A stretch of 64,000 nt of DNA from NCBI GenBank assembly GCA_020635905.1, contig JACJYV010000011.1:120253-184252 (forward strand). Reading direction: 5' to 3'. This stretch comes from Bacteroidia bacterium. Lineage in GTDB: Bacteria > Bacteroidota > Bacteroidia > J057 > JADKCL01. Under the pieces are notes generated by a model. It had not been told where the DNA came from and did no database searches. It saw nothing but the letters and a program-made list of their open reading frames with translations. The position numbers and the translations under genes were made by a program. Positions 12,001 to 19,472 of this stretch are shown here, in pieces (position 1 is the first letter of the stretch; each line of letters begins with the position of its first letter).

Positions 12001-12456
12001 GGAGAAATATTTGATCCAGAGCTGACGGTTGGGACTGGTGCCAAAGGTTTTGACCAGAATGAAGTCGTTGGAACCTGTGGGCGGCTGGGAGGTAAAATTG
12101 TCCCAGAAAGCGGCGATGGTATTGGGTGGCACGGCGCCCGTGGGGAGGTAGGTTTGCACGTTGGGCAGGACAGAGGTGCCTGTGGTGAAGGTAATCAATC
12201 CGTTCTGGCTGACCTTGTATTGAGTGACGGGATTATTGTAGAATTTGAAGGGAAAAGGGATGGTTTGTACAGGCGACCAAACGTTCACTGACTGGCTTCC
12301 AGGCATGATCTGGGTCCAGCCCACGGTATTAAAATCGGGCTCAGTGTTGATCCCGTTGGGATTTCCCATCCCTGTAATGTAAGCAAGCTGGTAACCCTGG
12401 CTAAAGGCTATTGTGGAAAAAAAAGCACAAAGAGTTAGTATAATGAGTTTTCTCAT
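1..12456 (-). CDS. Giant multi-module secreted protein (C-terminus beyond window)
   Basis: One uninterrupted reading frame of 4152 codons runs from an ATG at 12456 to the window edge, so the protein is at least 4152 residues and its C-terminus is not visible. It opens with a signal peptide (MRKLIILTLCAFFSTIAFSQ). An N-terminal beta-sandwich follows, then CARDB-like and MAM/jelly-roll-like modules (motifs such as CGLGSNE and FPYFQNFDNG) to about residue 808. From residue 810 on there are about 44 tandem modules of roughly 70 residues, each shaped like LGxDTxxC...LDAGNPG..YLWSTGxTTQTIxV...Y.V.VTDxxGC..xD. Two of them carry extra inserts of about 100 residues. Families built this way in Bacteroidota are normally T9SS-exported surface adhesins. 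That role is inferred, because the sorting domain would lie past the window. The two downstream same-strand genes upstream in transcription (12910-19441) are paralogous. Confidence 0.9.
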   Translation of the reverse strand, partial: MRKLIILTLCAFFSTIAFSQGYQLAYITGMGNPNGINTEPDFNTVGWTQIMPGSQSVNVWSPVQTIPFPFKFYNNPVTQYKVSQNGLITFTTGTSVLPNVQTYLPTGAVPPNTIAAFWDNFTSQPPTGSNDFILVKTFGTSPNRQLWIKYFSFAIGSPTAGICNWSCVLEETTNNIYVINTKYNSGPVTATVGVQGDTTDAFTFGDNLSFTVGNGTGYLDNDYYRFIPIPPAAKNCGVVEISKPETDCGLGSNETVKIKAVNFGTATQNTLTVCYTVNGGAPFCQTLNLLGLAQYDTLFHTFSTGANLSVPGTYSISAYTILSGDTLPLDDTTTASVTHLTPISSFPYFQNFDNGGVIPPGWINDPKDDGQNWVFQTGPTNTANTGPNSDHTTGNGYYGYVEDSNEDNDSVNLISPCFDIANFGSKFSVWVHSREANNGLTPSNVNELYMDVHNGTNWVPIDTIGHIGPNWTYVEKDLSAFSGVIKIRFRVNNNNNTFNHDIAIDDFNMWLVVPVNAGVSELINPSGNTCDLGTEHVKVVVTNFGTQSLTNIPVCYQLNGQAPACEIIPGTVAPGDTIHHTFSATANMNPLGYYTLAAYTKVVNDVIYPDDTTTLQILHQKSISSYPSLENFEAGPGDWFSGGANATWAYGTPAKTHINGASSGSKAWVTGGLGTGLYKGNEVSWVQSPCYDLTTLISPWVSFFAWWYSENNWDGTVLQYSTDSGNSWQVIGQFGDPNWYNNTSIAANPGGQNDGFSGFGSMYEARQHSIANLGGQPKVIFRFLFASGTFSNYDGFAFDDFRVGEAPNQVNLGPDTTACDSLVLDVGLSPGTYLWKSGQTTQQITVYTSGQYSVQFIDTLGFSSSDTINVTIGAPFLFIGKDTSDCDSVVLDGGNFGGTWNWSNGDTTRFTTIKNSGNYHLTITDSYGCASNEDSILVIIWGYPLINLTNDTSICSGDSLLLETGNALQDHLWSTGETTKTIWVDSTDIYSVTVTNIGGCSITDSVFVLVVDTLQFSLGPDISICDGNLVTLDPGIPGADSYLWNTGDSSATLTVDSSGQYIVTIQLCAGIKSDTVNVNFTPLPLVDLGADTATCENVGLTLDAGTGGTSYLWSTGQTSQTIQVDSTRQYSVTVTDNLGCQGLDTAYVIVFPVANQLLGPDKYQCLGNTVVLDAGAGSNYSWSTGDTVQIISVPANATVNVTLNDTNGCVVKDTVVVSYYAAPTVAFNNPVVNVCSLDSISLTPGTIILPAQSNGVFTYTTPVQQLTVAGGILNFNIPNTPLPIGAGTLTFKFRGDVNDPGEFYKVYDENNVNLGNTAAGGNCSNTYSTRTYSLTQAQLAGYQANGSMDFVADAEALVGIQCTNNSAFLTITYPIAPTGAQYLWNTGATTQQITVSPPDTTLYWVSITDLTGCSDTDTVVVNRIPSPVVDLGPPTLSTCLVPGNQYILDAGNPGSTYLWSPGATTSQTRGVTADGDYSVIVTNAAGCSGTDSIYIVLNPAPPLNLVNSNTSICEGNSITLTTTGTNCPVYYADSFLVQSSIGILQTSGGTINFSIPGPYPTPLGNATVTVFVRGDIDQNAEDYSVYSETNSLLGVTNNSSTACQNAYTAKAFVITLATMNSWIANGSVDFHLIAANQIDVTSCPLNNAYITIEYPYQGCAMSWSSGQTTKNITVSPTQTTMYTVTATDLNGCSTSDSALITVISPFTPNLGSDSTFCGGDTVLLDAGISGRTYLWSTGATTQTIQVANTGSYWVQITDGLSCFAATRDTVNLFRLDSLVIDLGPDTLVCEGNPIILDPGIVGGNYLWNTGATSQTISVDSAGMYILSMNTCGVDTDTVLVYLQLAPDLDLGPDSSFCAGDSVQLDAGNSGFTYTWSNGATSQTTYIYATGTYWANVADTNGCFSVTDSIFLLEINSLAIDLGSDTVVCGDGSFTLDAGIPGATYLWNTGAITQTIVPDSSGIYFVNVTQCGSASDTIQVDVIQQPNTQLNNMVIPLCVNDTVTIDAGYPTYNHLWSTGATTSSIQANLTGLYWVNTNDSLGCFNVTDSLDLVTADTAFSLGPDKGICPAPGSKVSFTVPIAGSAYLWSNGNTTPSITVSVPGVYWVDVITSCDTLRDSVVAFLAPNPVANLGPDTVACPANPLVLNPNAPGGTYFWSTLATTETIVATLPGTYIVSLTDSNGCSGSDTIQVSFHPLTPFNIGPAATVACGELTLDATIPAGSYLWSTGDTTPMITLVQIDSLGSWSDTIMVTATDVYNCPLTDQMIVTLNTLPGLTPLADTSICAGDTVILDATNPNAISYQWSTGATTPSILVSNPGTYSVSIQDSNNCNSIPDTIQVNFFAPTLVNLGVDSSFCSGDTITLNAGNPGGTYLWFSGNTSALEIVDSTGTYGVSVTDSNGCSATDSIYLLRIDTLVVDLGPDTSNCESLTLDVGYPGANYNWNTGAMTQSIVVNTSGTYWVDVNQCGTGTDTIVVTIFNNPLVSIGGIPGFCPGDSATLDAGFYGGTYLWSNSETSQSIQTNAAGTYWVNVTDSNGCQGTDTLEVNSFPAPAFTFGGTADVCLNQQLLLDPGILNGTYFWSNGDTTPTSFANPNDTTWVVLYDSNGCYGTDTLITGSITPMVVNLGPDTVRCGGSVFLQAGSFLFTNWNWSTGATTPNITATTTNLYWVEVTDTSGCRPRDSINVTIAVPPTLNLGPDRGICRGDSVLLDAGIVGGTYNWSSGDTTQTVYFDTSGTWTLLVTDSNGCTSNLDIISIWINELPVIGIQNDTTICQGDAIQINAGNSGQSYLWSTGDTTEMITVDSVGTYSVTVTDTFSCSSTDTFVLAHHPLTQVNLGPDSALCDGLGFTLDAGNPGGSYLWSPSGATTQVIPVGVGDFQTISVTVTDTNTCIGHDTINLTIHPANSVFLGNDTSICLGDSIMLDAQNPGSTYLWSTGSTAQVITVGGTFDFSVAVTNNDGCIARDTLSLFEITTLLVDIGPDTSSCGSYQIQSGIAGAELYNWSTGGTTQNITVTTTGWYWVEVVKCGAGVDSVFVTIHPNPVVDLGNDTTICVVDSLTLDAGNSGASFAWNTGATSQTITVNSPGTYSVVVTDSHSCQGTDAFVLGNFALPVVDLGNDTSICFGDTLLLDAQNPGSAYLWSTTATSQTIQTFVAGTYYVGVTDLNNCFNSDTLTLGINPLPIVDLGPDTSGCEGTPLLYDAGNPGANFLWSTAANTQIILVNNPAIVWVQVTDANQCSQSDTVIVDFNPIPVLELGNDTSICLGSSLTLDAGSPGANFTWSTFETTQMITVDTAGTYFVQVTDSNLCQAFDTINLSIDTLPVVNIGPDSSVCFGFSVQLDAGNSGSDYLWNTAATTQTILVDVTGSYNVTVTDGHGCISADTMVLTVNPLPVVDIGNDTTLCTGDSLQLDAGNSGANFLWSTLETTQSITVSAAGTYWVEVTDGNGCIKRDSLILNLYVNPVVNLGPDTNICDQDTLVLDADATLNYPGATYAWNSGATTRTYPAVSAGTWSVTLTDIHGCIGTDSMTLGIDSLPEINLGNDTALCFLDSLLLDAGNSGASYLWSTGATSQTITVGTAASYSVTVTNSFTCYSRDTLVLSIDTLPVVNLGNDTALCDLDTLILDAGSPGAVFNWSNASTSQTISVTVTGTYWVDVTDGNTCHASDTIQVVVNPNPVVNLGADTNICAGGSLTLDAGNAGASFLWSPGQTTQTLVVDTAAIYYVTVTDSNTCVGSDTLVFGLNPNPVVNLGNDTSICFMDTITLNADVNGNYPGATYAWSTTETSISIQVSTPGTYSVTLTDTNICSGSDTLVLGNYSLPIVNLGPDTAICDEDTLVLDAANYTKTFLWSTLETTQTINVTTTGTYSVTVTDSNTCFASDTINVLVNPLPIVDLGPDTSICNQASLTLDAGNSGASFLWSTTETTQTISVSSAGSYSVIVTDGNTCSQTDTIVVGIDSLPVVFLGNDTSICNKDTLVLDAGSPGATHIWTPAASTQTYAVTVAGTYEVTVINGFNCQASDTIQVAIYALPVVDLGIDTSICTLDTLTLDAGNVSATYLWSTAQTSQTIDLVNAGTYTVTVTDTNTCSSRDTFNLALLPLPMVDLGADTTVCAIHTLDALNPGANYLWSTSETSQIITILATGQYYVDITDSN

Positions 12457-12909
12457 GTTCCCCAATTATTGGATTGGTCTCAGTTGAAATTTGTGGTGGG
12501 TTAGAGTTGCGCTGAGTGTCTAAGGTAGCAATTTTTTTTCACTTTGGCCAAGGATGAACCGGGTTTGAGAATGACTTTTTAATGTAATTAAGTTGTTGTT
12601 AATCAGTTATTTGTGTGTGTAGGTTTTGGTAGGGAAATGGCCTTTGGAAGGGTGCTTTTCAAGGGATGATCCTTCTGATTTTACCCTTTAAAATGAAATA
12701 TTTTGGAGCTGGTTTTGTGAGAATAACCCCAAAGCACGGGAAAGTGTGGGATTAATTTGAATAATAATTACCCTTTAAAATGGGATTAATTTAGGGATTT
12801 TGCCTGATCTGGAACGGTTTTGATAAATTTTTACAGAAATATATCCGCTAAACAAAAAGGCTTTCCGGGGATTTCCCGAAAAGCCTCTCTGCTAAGCAAT
12901 CATCTTTCC
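12457..12909. other. Intergenic region with iterated short direct repeats
   Basis: No gene is visible in these 453 bases between two minus-strand genes. The stretch is AT-rich. It holds two copies of a 15-base word TTACCCTTTAAAATG (12681-12695 and 12768-12782) and two copies of GGGATTAATTT (12748-12758 and 12782-12792). It also holds the terminator hairpin of the 12910 gene. No full TTTG-N19-TAnnTTTG promoter was found for the giant gene on the minus strand. The repeated words could be operator-like sites for it, which is inference only. Confidence 0.5.
12854..12886 (-). terminator. Rho-independent terminator of the 1363-aa cargo gene
   Basis: A hairpin with arms 12858-12869 and 12875-12886 pairs 11 of 12 bases around a 5-base loop. 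On the minus strand it is followed by a short T-run. It lies about 25 bases after the stop codon at 12910. Confidence 0.65.
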
Positions 12910-15900
12910 TTAGTGGATAAGCAGTTTTGATCTGATCAATTGATTTTCAAGCCTGAATTCAAGGAAATACAGGCCCCTGGTCAGGTCAGGAAGTTCCAGC
13001 CTGACCGGCTGGTTGGGAAGCATGCGTACCGCATGCCAGGTTTTCAGGGCTTTGCCCTGCAAATCCAGCAAATGGATCTCTGTTTCCGCCCCGCTTAACC
13101 CTTCCAGTTTCACAAATACTTCACCCGCCAGGGCAGGATTGGGGTAAATGGAAAGTGAATTTTCAAGATCCTCTTCCAGATTCAGGGTCAGGCAGTTCAC
13201 CACCACAGGATTGGTCACCGTGACCGTGCTGCAACCATTGGTGGCAGTCAGGGTTACCTGGTAGGTGTTGTCCGACCCGTAGGTATTGGTGGGATTGGGC
13301 GCACCCGATCCGTTGCCATCCCCAAATTGCCAGGCCCAGGTATTCACGGCTCCTCCCGTGTTGTTGGAAGTGAAGGAAACTGTGGGGCAATTGCTGGTAT
13401 CCGCGGTAAAGGAAATGACAGGAGCGGCAATGGCCACCAGATTCAGGGTGTCGCTGGCTGTGCAGCCCAATTGGTCGGCCACAGTAACTGTGACCACCCC
13501 ACTGCTGGTAAAACAGCTGGTGGCTGTGGTGGCTCCACCTGACCACAGGTAGGTCCAGCCAGGTCCCTGGCCTGCATTCAGGCACAGGGAAGTTCCCAGA
13601 CAAATGATGGTATCATTGCCAATTTCAACAAACGGCGCCGCCGTGGTGAGGGTCAGCATGATGGTATCGCTCACGGAAAGGCCGTACGCATCCGTGTAGG
13701 TCAGTTCGTAGGTGCCCGAACTGTCAATGGTCAGGTTGGGGGTGGTGTCGCCTGTGGACCAGGCAAACTGTCCCTGGGTGTAGCCCGAACTGAGGAGGTA
13801 AACCGTGTCACAGACCACGGAATCTGGTCCCAGATTCAAAGTGGGGGCCTCGGCCACCAGGAAATTATCGAAGGCGAAGCCTTCGTCTGTGATGATGCCA
13901 TCTGAGGCAAAGGCAATTCTCAAACGGACCGTACTGTTGCCTGCATATCCACTCAGGGCATGTTTGGCCGTTATCCAGCCATTACTGCCTGTAATTCCCG
14001 CCCCGGTCCAGCCGTCACCATTTCCCACCCACGAGGTCAGGCCCTGCACCGTGGAATCGTTATACCAGTTGTCAGGGTCACCAGATTGCCCCACCGTATT
14101 CCAGGTAAGACCGTTGTCCGTGGTGGCCTGCAGGATGGCTCCATCCCATGAAAATTCCGATTCCCGCCAGATATCCAGCTTCACCCAGGGATTTTGCAGA
14201 CTGGAAAAATCCATACAGGGGCCAATCACCCAGGAAGTCTCGCTATTATTATAAGTTCCGCTCAACCCTCCGTTGACCCAGGCATTTACCCCTGAAGAGG
14301 CCGAATTGATACTGGTTTTGGCAGGAGTCCCAAAAGCCCAGGTGGAGGTTGCACCTCCATCCGAAACCCAGTCGGCGGGTCCATTCTCAAAATCCTCGAA
14401 ATAGGGGAAACTGGAAATGGTGGAAACATGGGTCACAGTGCCCAATATGGTATCATTGGTGTGGGCAGAATCTCCCGGCGCAGTTACATAGATTTTGACC
14501 GCATAAACGCCTGGGGCCGAGAAATTGAAAAGGGTGCTGAAACTGTGCTGAACACTGTTTCCGGGTGTGAGGGTGCCCGAAATGGTTTCACACACGGGAG
14601 TTCCCCCATTCACTGCGTAGCAAATGGAAACTGAACTCTGGGCTATGGTTCCGTAGTTGAAAACGGTGGCCGAAATGGTGTCTGTGCCCAATCCGCAACC
14701 CGACATAGGTCCGTCCAGACTTAAAACCGCAAAATCAACCAGGGAATCGTAAATGAACACATTGTCCACCCCGAACCCATCCTCCACCACAGATCCGTCA
14801 GAGGAAAATCCCCATCTGATCCGTACGGAACTTTCCCCGGCCAGGCCGGTCAAAGGAGTTTCAGCAATTCTCCATTGTCCTGAATTGCCCGAGTTGCCAT
14901 TCCATTCCTGGTTGGTCAGGTCGTTATACCAGTTGGTAGCCTGGGGTGAACTGTTGATTTTAGTCCAGGTGAGCCCCCCATCTGTGGAATAATCCACCCA
15001 GCCCTGATCGCAGCAGGTCTCTGTGGTAAAAATGTGCGAAAATCGCAGTTTGGGGTCGTTGCTCAGGCCGGAAAAATCCAGACAGGGCGAAATCAGGTAG
15101 CTTTCCTCGTTATCGTTATAGTCGCCATTGAGATTGGTGACCCAGGCATTCAACCCGTTGGCTGCCGCAGGAATGAAGCTGCTGACCGGCTGGCCCAATT
15201 CCCAGGAATTATTATTTCCACTCGAAGTCCAGCCTGCATTACCGTTTTCAAAACCCTGAGTGTAAGGAAAAGTATTCACAACGGGGATATTGTCAACCTG
15301 CGAAAGGAGGGTGTCATTGCCATGGGCAGAATCAGCAGGCAGAGCGGTCCAGGTTTTGATCGAATAAAGACCCGTGCTGCCCAGGTTGGCTGTGCCCGTG
15401 AAAGTGTAGTTGAAGGTCGCGCCGGGTGCAATTGCATTGGAAACTGTCTCGCACACAGGAGTTCCCCCGTTTATGGAGAAGCAAACGGGAATATTGCTTT
15501 GGGTAAATGTGCCCAGATTCTGCATGGTGATTTGTATGGGTTCTGTGGCCGAAAGCCCGCAAGAACTTTGCGGGCTCAATAATGTGGTCACCGTCATATC
15601 CACCAGGGAATCAAAAATGGACACATTATCCACCCCAAATCCTTCCATCACCACACTTCCATCTGACGAAAATACAAAACGGATGCGCACATCAGAGTTA
15701 CCCGCAGTGCCGGTCAGCGGGTGCTCAGCCAGCCTCCATACACCCGGATTGCCCGAAACATCATCCCAAATCTTGTCTATTGTGTCATTATACCAGTTGA
15801 TTCCCTGGCCGGGAGCGTACAGTTTGGTCCAGGACGTTCCCCCATTGGTTGACACATCCACCCAGCTTGCATCAAAACCCGTTTCAGAGGTGAAAATATG

Positions 15901-17001
15901 GGAAAACCTCAGTTTGGGATCATTGGCCAGGCCAGAAAAATCGAAGCAGGGCGAGGTCACATAAGACAATTCGTTATTATTATAATCTCCCGTCAGGTTG
16001 GTGACATAGGCATTCTGACCGTTGGCCGCCCCTGAGATAAAGGAATTTATGGGGACCCCCACCTGCCAGGAATTGGCCGTGCCAGACGATATCCAGCCTC
16101 CATTTCCATTTTCAAATCCTTCAATGTAAGGCAATGAACTGATCTGTGGGATATTGGAGAATTGATACCCGGTCAGGGTGTCGTTGAAGGGGAGGGTGTC
16201 ACCCGTCAGGCTGGTCCAGGCATCCAGGGAATAGGTTTGTGGGTTGGAAACATTGACCTGGGTCGAAAAGGTGTAATTCTGGGTGGCTGCCGGGGCAATT
16301 ACACCGTTAAAAGTTTCACAAACAGGGGTTCCGTTATTGAGGCTGTAGCAGACGGGCGTGGTAAAAATGGTATCCAGACCCGTGTTATAGATGGTCACGG
16401 TCACGTCTTCAGCACTGGTCAGGCCGCAGCTGGTGGTGGGATTCACAATGGCTGAAATTCCGCCATCCACGGCTGGCTGGGAGAGGATATTGATCGTATA
16501 ATCTTCGACTTCGCCAAAACTCAGGTTGGCCGAGCAAACGTCCGTCTGAAGCAGGGCCTGGTTGCTGTACTGGCATAAAACCCGCATGCGGGTAGGTCCC
16601 AAAGAGGCTGTCAGGGGAATGGTAACGTTGGCGCTCACAGTTCCTCCGCCCTGGGCGTAGCCAATGGGGAAATATTCGCCCGGGTCGGCAAAACTCAGGT
16701 TCTGGTTGAGGTCAATCCAGATTCCAAAATACTGCCCCCAGGTTGGGCCAGGGCTGCAGGTGGCGAGATAGGTGCCGTTGCGAAATACCGTGGTGGAAAT
16801 GGTAGCCGAGTAATTGGTGTAATTGCTCGTGCTGGGGCCGCTGCACCCCGTTCCCAGATTGGAAATGGTGGCAAAGGTAAAGTTGTCGATGTAATCGCCT
16901 GAAGTACATTGGCTTCCGTAGGAAGGTGTGCAATACTGGCCGAAGGCCAGGCTCCCGAAAAGGAGGGCAAGTGCAAATGAAGAGAATAATTTTAGCTTCA
17001 T
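12910..17001 (-). CDS. GEVED/CARDB/PKD-module T9SS cargo protein (1363 aa)
   Basis: Secreted surface protein. A signal peptide (MKLKLFSSFALALLFGSLAFG) is followed by a GEVED domain to about residue 170 (ends FGEVEDYTI). Next come three alternating pairs of a CARDB-like module (motif CGL..E, PVCYSLNNGTPVCET) and a MAM/jelly-roll-like module (GFENGN.GW, VRIRFVFSSDGSV..GFGVDNV), plus a further related pair. After these are two LGPDSVVC/IGNDTIIC modules like those of the giant gene, one PKD domain (WAWQFGDGNG) and a T9SS type A sorting domain starting SIYPNPA and ending GLYFLEFRL. The architecture is typical of T9SS-exported, cell-surface-anchored proteins of Bacteroidota. The ligand or substrate is unknown. 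It lies 58 bases from the preceding same-strand gene, with no terminator between them, so the two may be co-transcribed. Confidence 0.9.
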   Translation of the reverse strand: MKLKLFSSFALALLFGSLAFGQYCTPSYGSQCTSGDYIDNFTFATISNLGTGCSGPSTSNYTNYSATISTTVFRNGTYLATCSPGPTWGQYFGIWIDLNQNLSFADPGEYFPIGYAQGGGTVSANVTIPLTASLGPTRMRVLCQYSNQALLQTDVCSANLSFGEVEDYTINILSQPAVDGGISAIVNPTTSCGLTSAEDVTVTIYNTGLDTIFTTPVCYSLNNGTPVCETFNGVIAPAATQNYTFSTQVNVSNPQTYSLDAWTSLTGDTLPFNDTLTGYQFSNIPQISSLPYIEGFENGNGGWISSGTANSWQVGVPINSFISGAANGQNAYVTNLTGDYNNNELSYVTSPCFDFSGLANDPKLRFSHIFTSETGFDASWVDVSTNGGTSWTKLYAPGQGINWYNDTIDKIWDDVSGNPGVWRLAEHPLTGTAGNSDVRIRFVFSSDGSVVMEGFGVDNVSIFDSLVDMTVTTLLSPQSSCGLSATEPIQITMQNLGTFTQSNIPVCFSINGGTPVCETVSNAIAPGATFNYTFTGTANLGSTGLYSIKTWTALPADSAHGNDTLLSQVDNIPVVNTFPYTQGFENGNAGWTSSGNNNSWELGQPVSSFIPAAANGLNAWVTNLNGDYNDNEESYLISPCLDFSGLSNDPKLRFSHIFTTETCCDQGWVDYSTDGGLTWTKINSSPQATNWYNDLTNQEWNGNSGNSGQWRIAETPLTGLAGESSVRIRWGFSSDGSVVEDGFGVDNVFIYDSLVDFAVLSLDGPMSGCGLGTDTISATVFNYGTIAQSSVSICYAVNGGTPVCETISGTLTPGNSVQHSFSTLFNFSAPGVYAVKIYVTAPGDSAHTNDTILGTVTHVSTISSFPYFEDFENGPADWVSDGGATSTWAFGTPAKTSINSASSGVNAWVNGGLSGTYNNSETSWVIGPCMDFSSLQNPWVKLDIWRESEFSWDGAILQATTDNGLTWNTVGQSGDPDNWYNDSTVQGLTSWVGNGDGWTGAGITGSNGWITAKHALSGYAGNSTVRLRIAFASDGIITDEGFAFDNFLVAEAPTLNLGPDSVVCDTVYLLSSGYTQGQFAWSTGDTTPNLTIDSSGTYELTYTDAYGLSVSDTIMLTLTTAAPFVEIGNDTIICLGTSLCLNAGQGPGWTYLWSGGATTATSCFTSSGVVTVTVADQLGCTASDTLNLVAIAAPVISFTADTSNCPTVSFTSNNTGGAVNTWAWQFGDGNGSGAPNPTNTYGSDNTYQVTLTATNGCSTVTVTNPVVVNCLTLNLEEDLENSLSIYPNPALAGEVFVKLEGLSGAETEIHLLDLQGKALKTWHAVRMLPNQPVRLELPDLTRGLYFLEFRLENQLIRSKLLIH

Positions 17002-17059
17002 ATATGTTTTAGAAGTTCGTGATTTTCAAGCCTGAGATTCAGAATTGCACCCTGAGGGT

Positions 17060-19441
17060 TTATCGGGCAACCTGAATAATTCGCCGATAATTTCCGCAAT
17101 CTGAAAAAATCTGCAATACGTAGTTTCCCACAGGAATGGATTCCAAACGGAGTTCATGCTCCAAACCCTTATCTGGAGGACTTTGGGTCATCAATTCCCT
17201 GCCATTCAGGTCCAGAAATTTGATCTGAATAATTCCACACGCAGGTTCTGAGGAAATTTGCAGTTGAGTTGAGGCGGGATTGGGATAAATCTGAAAATTA
17301 TTTGAAATCAGGTCATCCAAACCCAGACAATTTTCAAGGAAAATGGTCTTTTGCAGGTTTTCTGTACAGAAGGCTGTACTTACAGACAACTTAATCAGGT
17401 AGGTTCCTCCCGCGAGAAACGTATGAGCAGGCATTTGCTGGTTGGAAGTGCCCCCGTCCCCAAAATTCCAGTCCCAGCTGACCGCATTGGGCGTCGTATC
17501 CTGGAAAATAAGGGGCGTATTTTTGCAAACCGTGTCTCCTGGCAGGATAAATCCAGCTCCTGCAGTTCCAAATCCAACTGTAACCGTGTCACTCCTGATA
17601 CATCCCGCGCCAAAATCAGTATGTACCCAATAGGTTCCATCCACGGAAACTCCAATTACCTGGGTGGTTTCCCCGGTTGACCAGGTCCAGCTTTGCGCAC
17701 CACTGCCTCCGTCCAGCACGGTCAGGGAACCTGCGCAAAAGTGGGTATCAGGGCCCAGATCGAGTACGGAAGTGGTAATGATCTGCACAAAAATGGAATC
17801 CAGGGCCTGAAATCCGTTGGCGTCGGTCAGGGTGAGGTAAATCATTTGGGACGAATCCGTGAGGGAAATGGATTGGGTGGTTTCGCCCGTGGACCAGGCC
17901 CAAGAAAGGGCATTGGGAGCCGTCAGGGTCAGGCTGTCGCAGGCGCTGGTGTCGGGGCCAAGCTCCAGTTGTGGGCCGTCATTGATATACACATCATCAA
18001 GGCCAAATCCGTCGGCAGTAATGCTGCCGTCGCTGGCAAAGGCAAAGCGCAGGCGCACATTGGGCTGGCCTGCCAGCCCGGTCAGGGGATGCCAGGCCGT
18101 CACCCAGCCGCCGCTGCCCGTGGAATTCTGATTCCAGCCCGACCAGCCTTGTGCCTGACCTCCCGGGTTGGCATTGATCGCATCGTGGTTATACCAATTG
18201 CCCGGATCGCCTTTTTTGCCGATGGTGGTCCAGCTTGTACCAAAGTTGGTGGAAGCCTGCAGGACCACCCCGTCCCAGTCCCGCTCGCAATCCCACCAAA
18301 CCGCGGCCTTGATCCAGGGATTGGAGAGATTTGAAAAATCAAAACAGGTGCTTTGCAGGTAGGACGCTTCGTTATTCACGTACTGATTGGTGCCCGTGCC
18401 GCCTGTCGCCCAGGCCTTTGTGCCACTGGCCGCGCCCTGAATTACGTTTTTGGCGGGCGTTCCATGTGCCCAGGTGGAATTGGTTCCATTGGCAAACCAA
18501 TTTCCTGTGCCCGTTTCAAATCCTTCAGAATAGGGAAAGTTGGTCACCTGAGGGAAAGATTGTACCTGGTAACCCGTCACGCTGTCGTTGGCGTGGTTAT
18601 TATCGCCGCTCAGGGTGGCCCAGGCCTGAAAAGTAAAACTGGTCCCCACGCTCAGGTTGGCTTTGTTGGCGAAAGTGTGGGTGTAATTTCCCCCGGGAGC
18701 CAGGGTGGTATTGACCGTCTCGTTGACGATGGGGCCGTTATTGAAGCGATAATGGAGCACAAATGAGTTGACGGAGGAGGTTCCTGCGTTATTCACCTGA
18801 AAAATTACGTCCTCAGCCGCGCCCAGTCCGCAGGAAGAAATGGGGGCCAGGATGGCAGTTGCGCTCAGGTCAAAGGCCAGGGGAGAATGGATGAAAACGT
18901 TGTCCACGGCCCAGTACCATGCCCAGATGGTGTTGTCCTCATAGCGAAACCTGACCTGCATATTGGCATTTTTGTAGGCCGTGAGGTTGATGGTGCGGTG
19001 GTCGGGCGCATTCCAGGCCCCCATGTTGGTGGAAATGGCAAGCACGGTGACCCAGGAGCTGCCATTGAAGACCTCCACAAACCCAGAATCGAGGGAGTAA
19101 TCGCGGTAATACTGGTCGAATTCGAGAATAACCTGAGAGTATAAATTGCCATTGAAAACCGGGGTTTTGAGCTGTTCACTCAGGTCAATGGAGGAACTGG
19201 AGCCTGCTGCATCGCTGTTTACAAAGGCAAATTCTGATCCGTTGAGGGTATTGCCCTGATAGCCATTGGTGGTGCCAAACCAGGTGTCATTGGTGGTGCC
19301 TCCGTTCACGATGGTCCAGGTGGCGGGAATCCCCGTGTTGAAATCAGCAAAGACAATGGTCTGGGCCTGTCCGTTGGGAAAAAGTGCCAGCCAGGCCAGG
19401 AAAAGCAAACCAAAGAAGCGCAGCGATGTATTTTGACCCAT
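17060..19441 (-). CDS. Jelly-roll/PKD-module T9SS cargo protein (793 aa)
   Basis: Secreted protein with an N-terminal signal (FGLLFLAWLALFPNGQAQ). A MAM/jelly-roll-like module follows (VFADFNTG... DNVFIHS), then a CARDB-like module (CGLGAAEDVIFQ), a second jelly-roll module (GFETGTGNW... FASDGSITADGFGLDDV), two LGPDT..C modules, a PKD domain (WDWNFGDGGTS) and a T9SS type A sorting domain (FQIYPNPAS ... GNYVLQIF). It is a shorter paralogue of the 12910-17001 product, lacking the GEVED domain and having fewer repeated pairs. It is probably a surface adhesin or matrix-binding protein. A TAAATTTG minus-10-like box (19473-19480) lies 32 bases before the ATG. Its upstream flank is the distal 59-bp nadE repeat, so its promoter region may have been rebuilt by that insertion. 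Confidence 0.9.
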   Translation of the reverse strand: MGQNTSLRFFGLLFLAWLALFPNGQAQTIVFADFNTGIPATWTIVNGGTTNDTWFGTTNGYQGNTLNGSEFAFVNSDAAGSSSSIDLSEQLKTPVFNGNLYSQVILEFDQYYRDYSLDSGFVEVFNGSSWVTVLAISTNMGAWNAPDHRTINLTAYKNANMQVRFRYEDNTIWAWYWAVDNVFIHSPLAFDLSATAILAPISSCGLGAAEDVIFQVNNAGTSSVNSFVLHYRFNNGPIVNETVNTTLAPGGNYTHTFANKANLSVGTSFTFQAWATLSGDNNHANDSVTGYQVQSFPQVTNFPYSEGFETGTGNWFANGTNSTWAHGTPAKNVIQGAASGTKAWATGGTGTNQYVNNEASYLQSTCFDFSNLSNPWIKAAVWWDCERDWDGVVLQASTNFGTSWTTIGKKGDPGNWYNHDAINANPGGQAQGWSGWNQNSTGSGGWVTAWHPLTGLAGQPNVRLRFAFASDGSITADGFGLDDVYINDGPQLELGPDTSACDSLTLTAPNALSWAWSTGETTQSISLTDSSQMIYLTLTDANGFQALDSIFVQIITTSVLDLGPDTHFCAGSLTVLDGGSGAQSWTWSTGETTQVIGVSVDGTYWVHTDFGAGCIRSDTVTVGFGTAGAGFILPGDTVCKNTPLIFQDTTPNAVSWDWNFGDGGTSNQQMPAHTFLAGGTYLIKLSVSTAFCTENLQKTIFLENCLGLDDLISNNFQIYPNPASTQLQISSEPACGIIQIKFLDLNGRELMTQSPPDKGLEHELRLESIPVGNYVLQIFSDCGNYRRIIQVAR

Positions 19442-19472
19442 GCTTTAAAATAGGCACATCTTGCGCCTTATT

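Noticed and set aside
8662..12291. Long plus-strand open frames (260 and 315 codons) opposite the giant gene
   Set aside because: They are antisense readings of the repeated modules; composition and repeat period follow the minus-strand gene.
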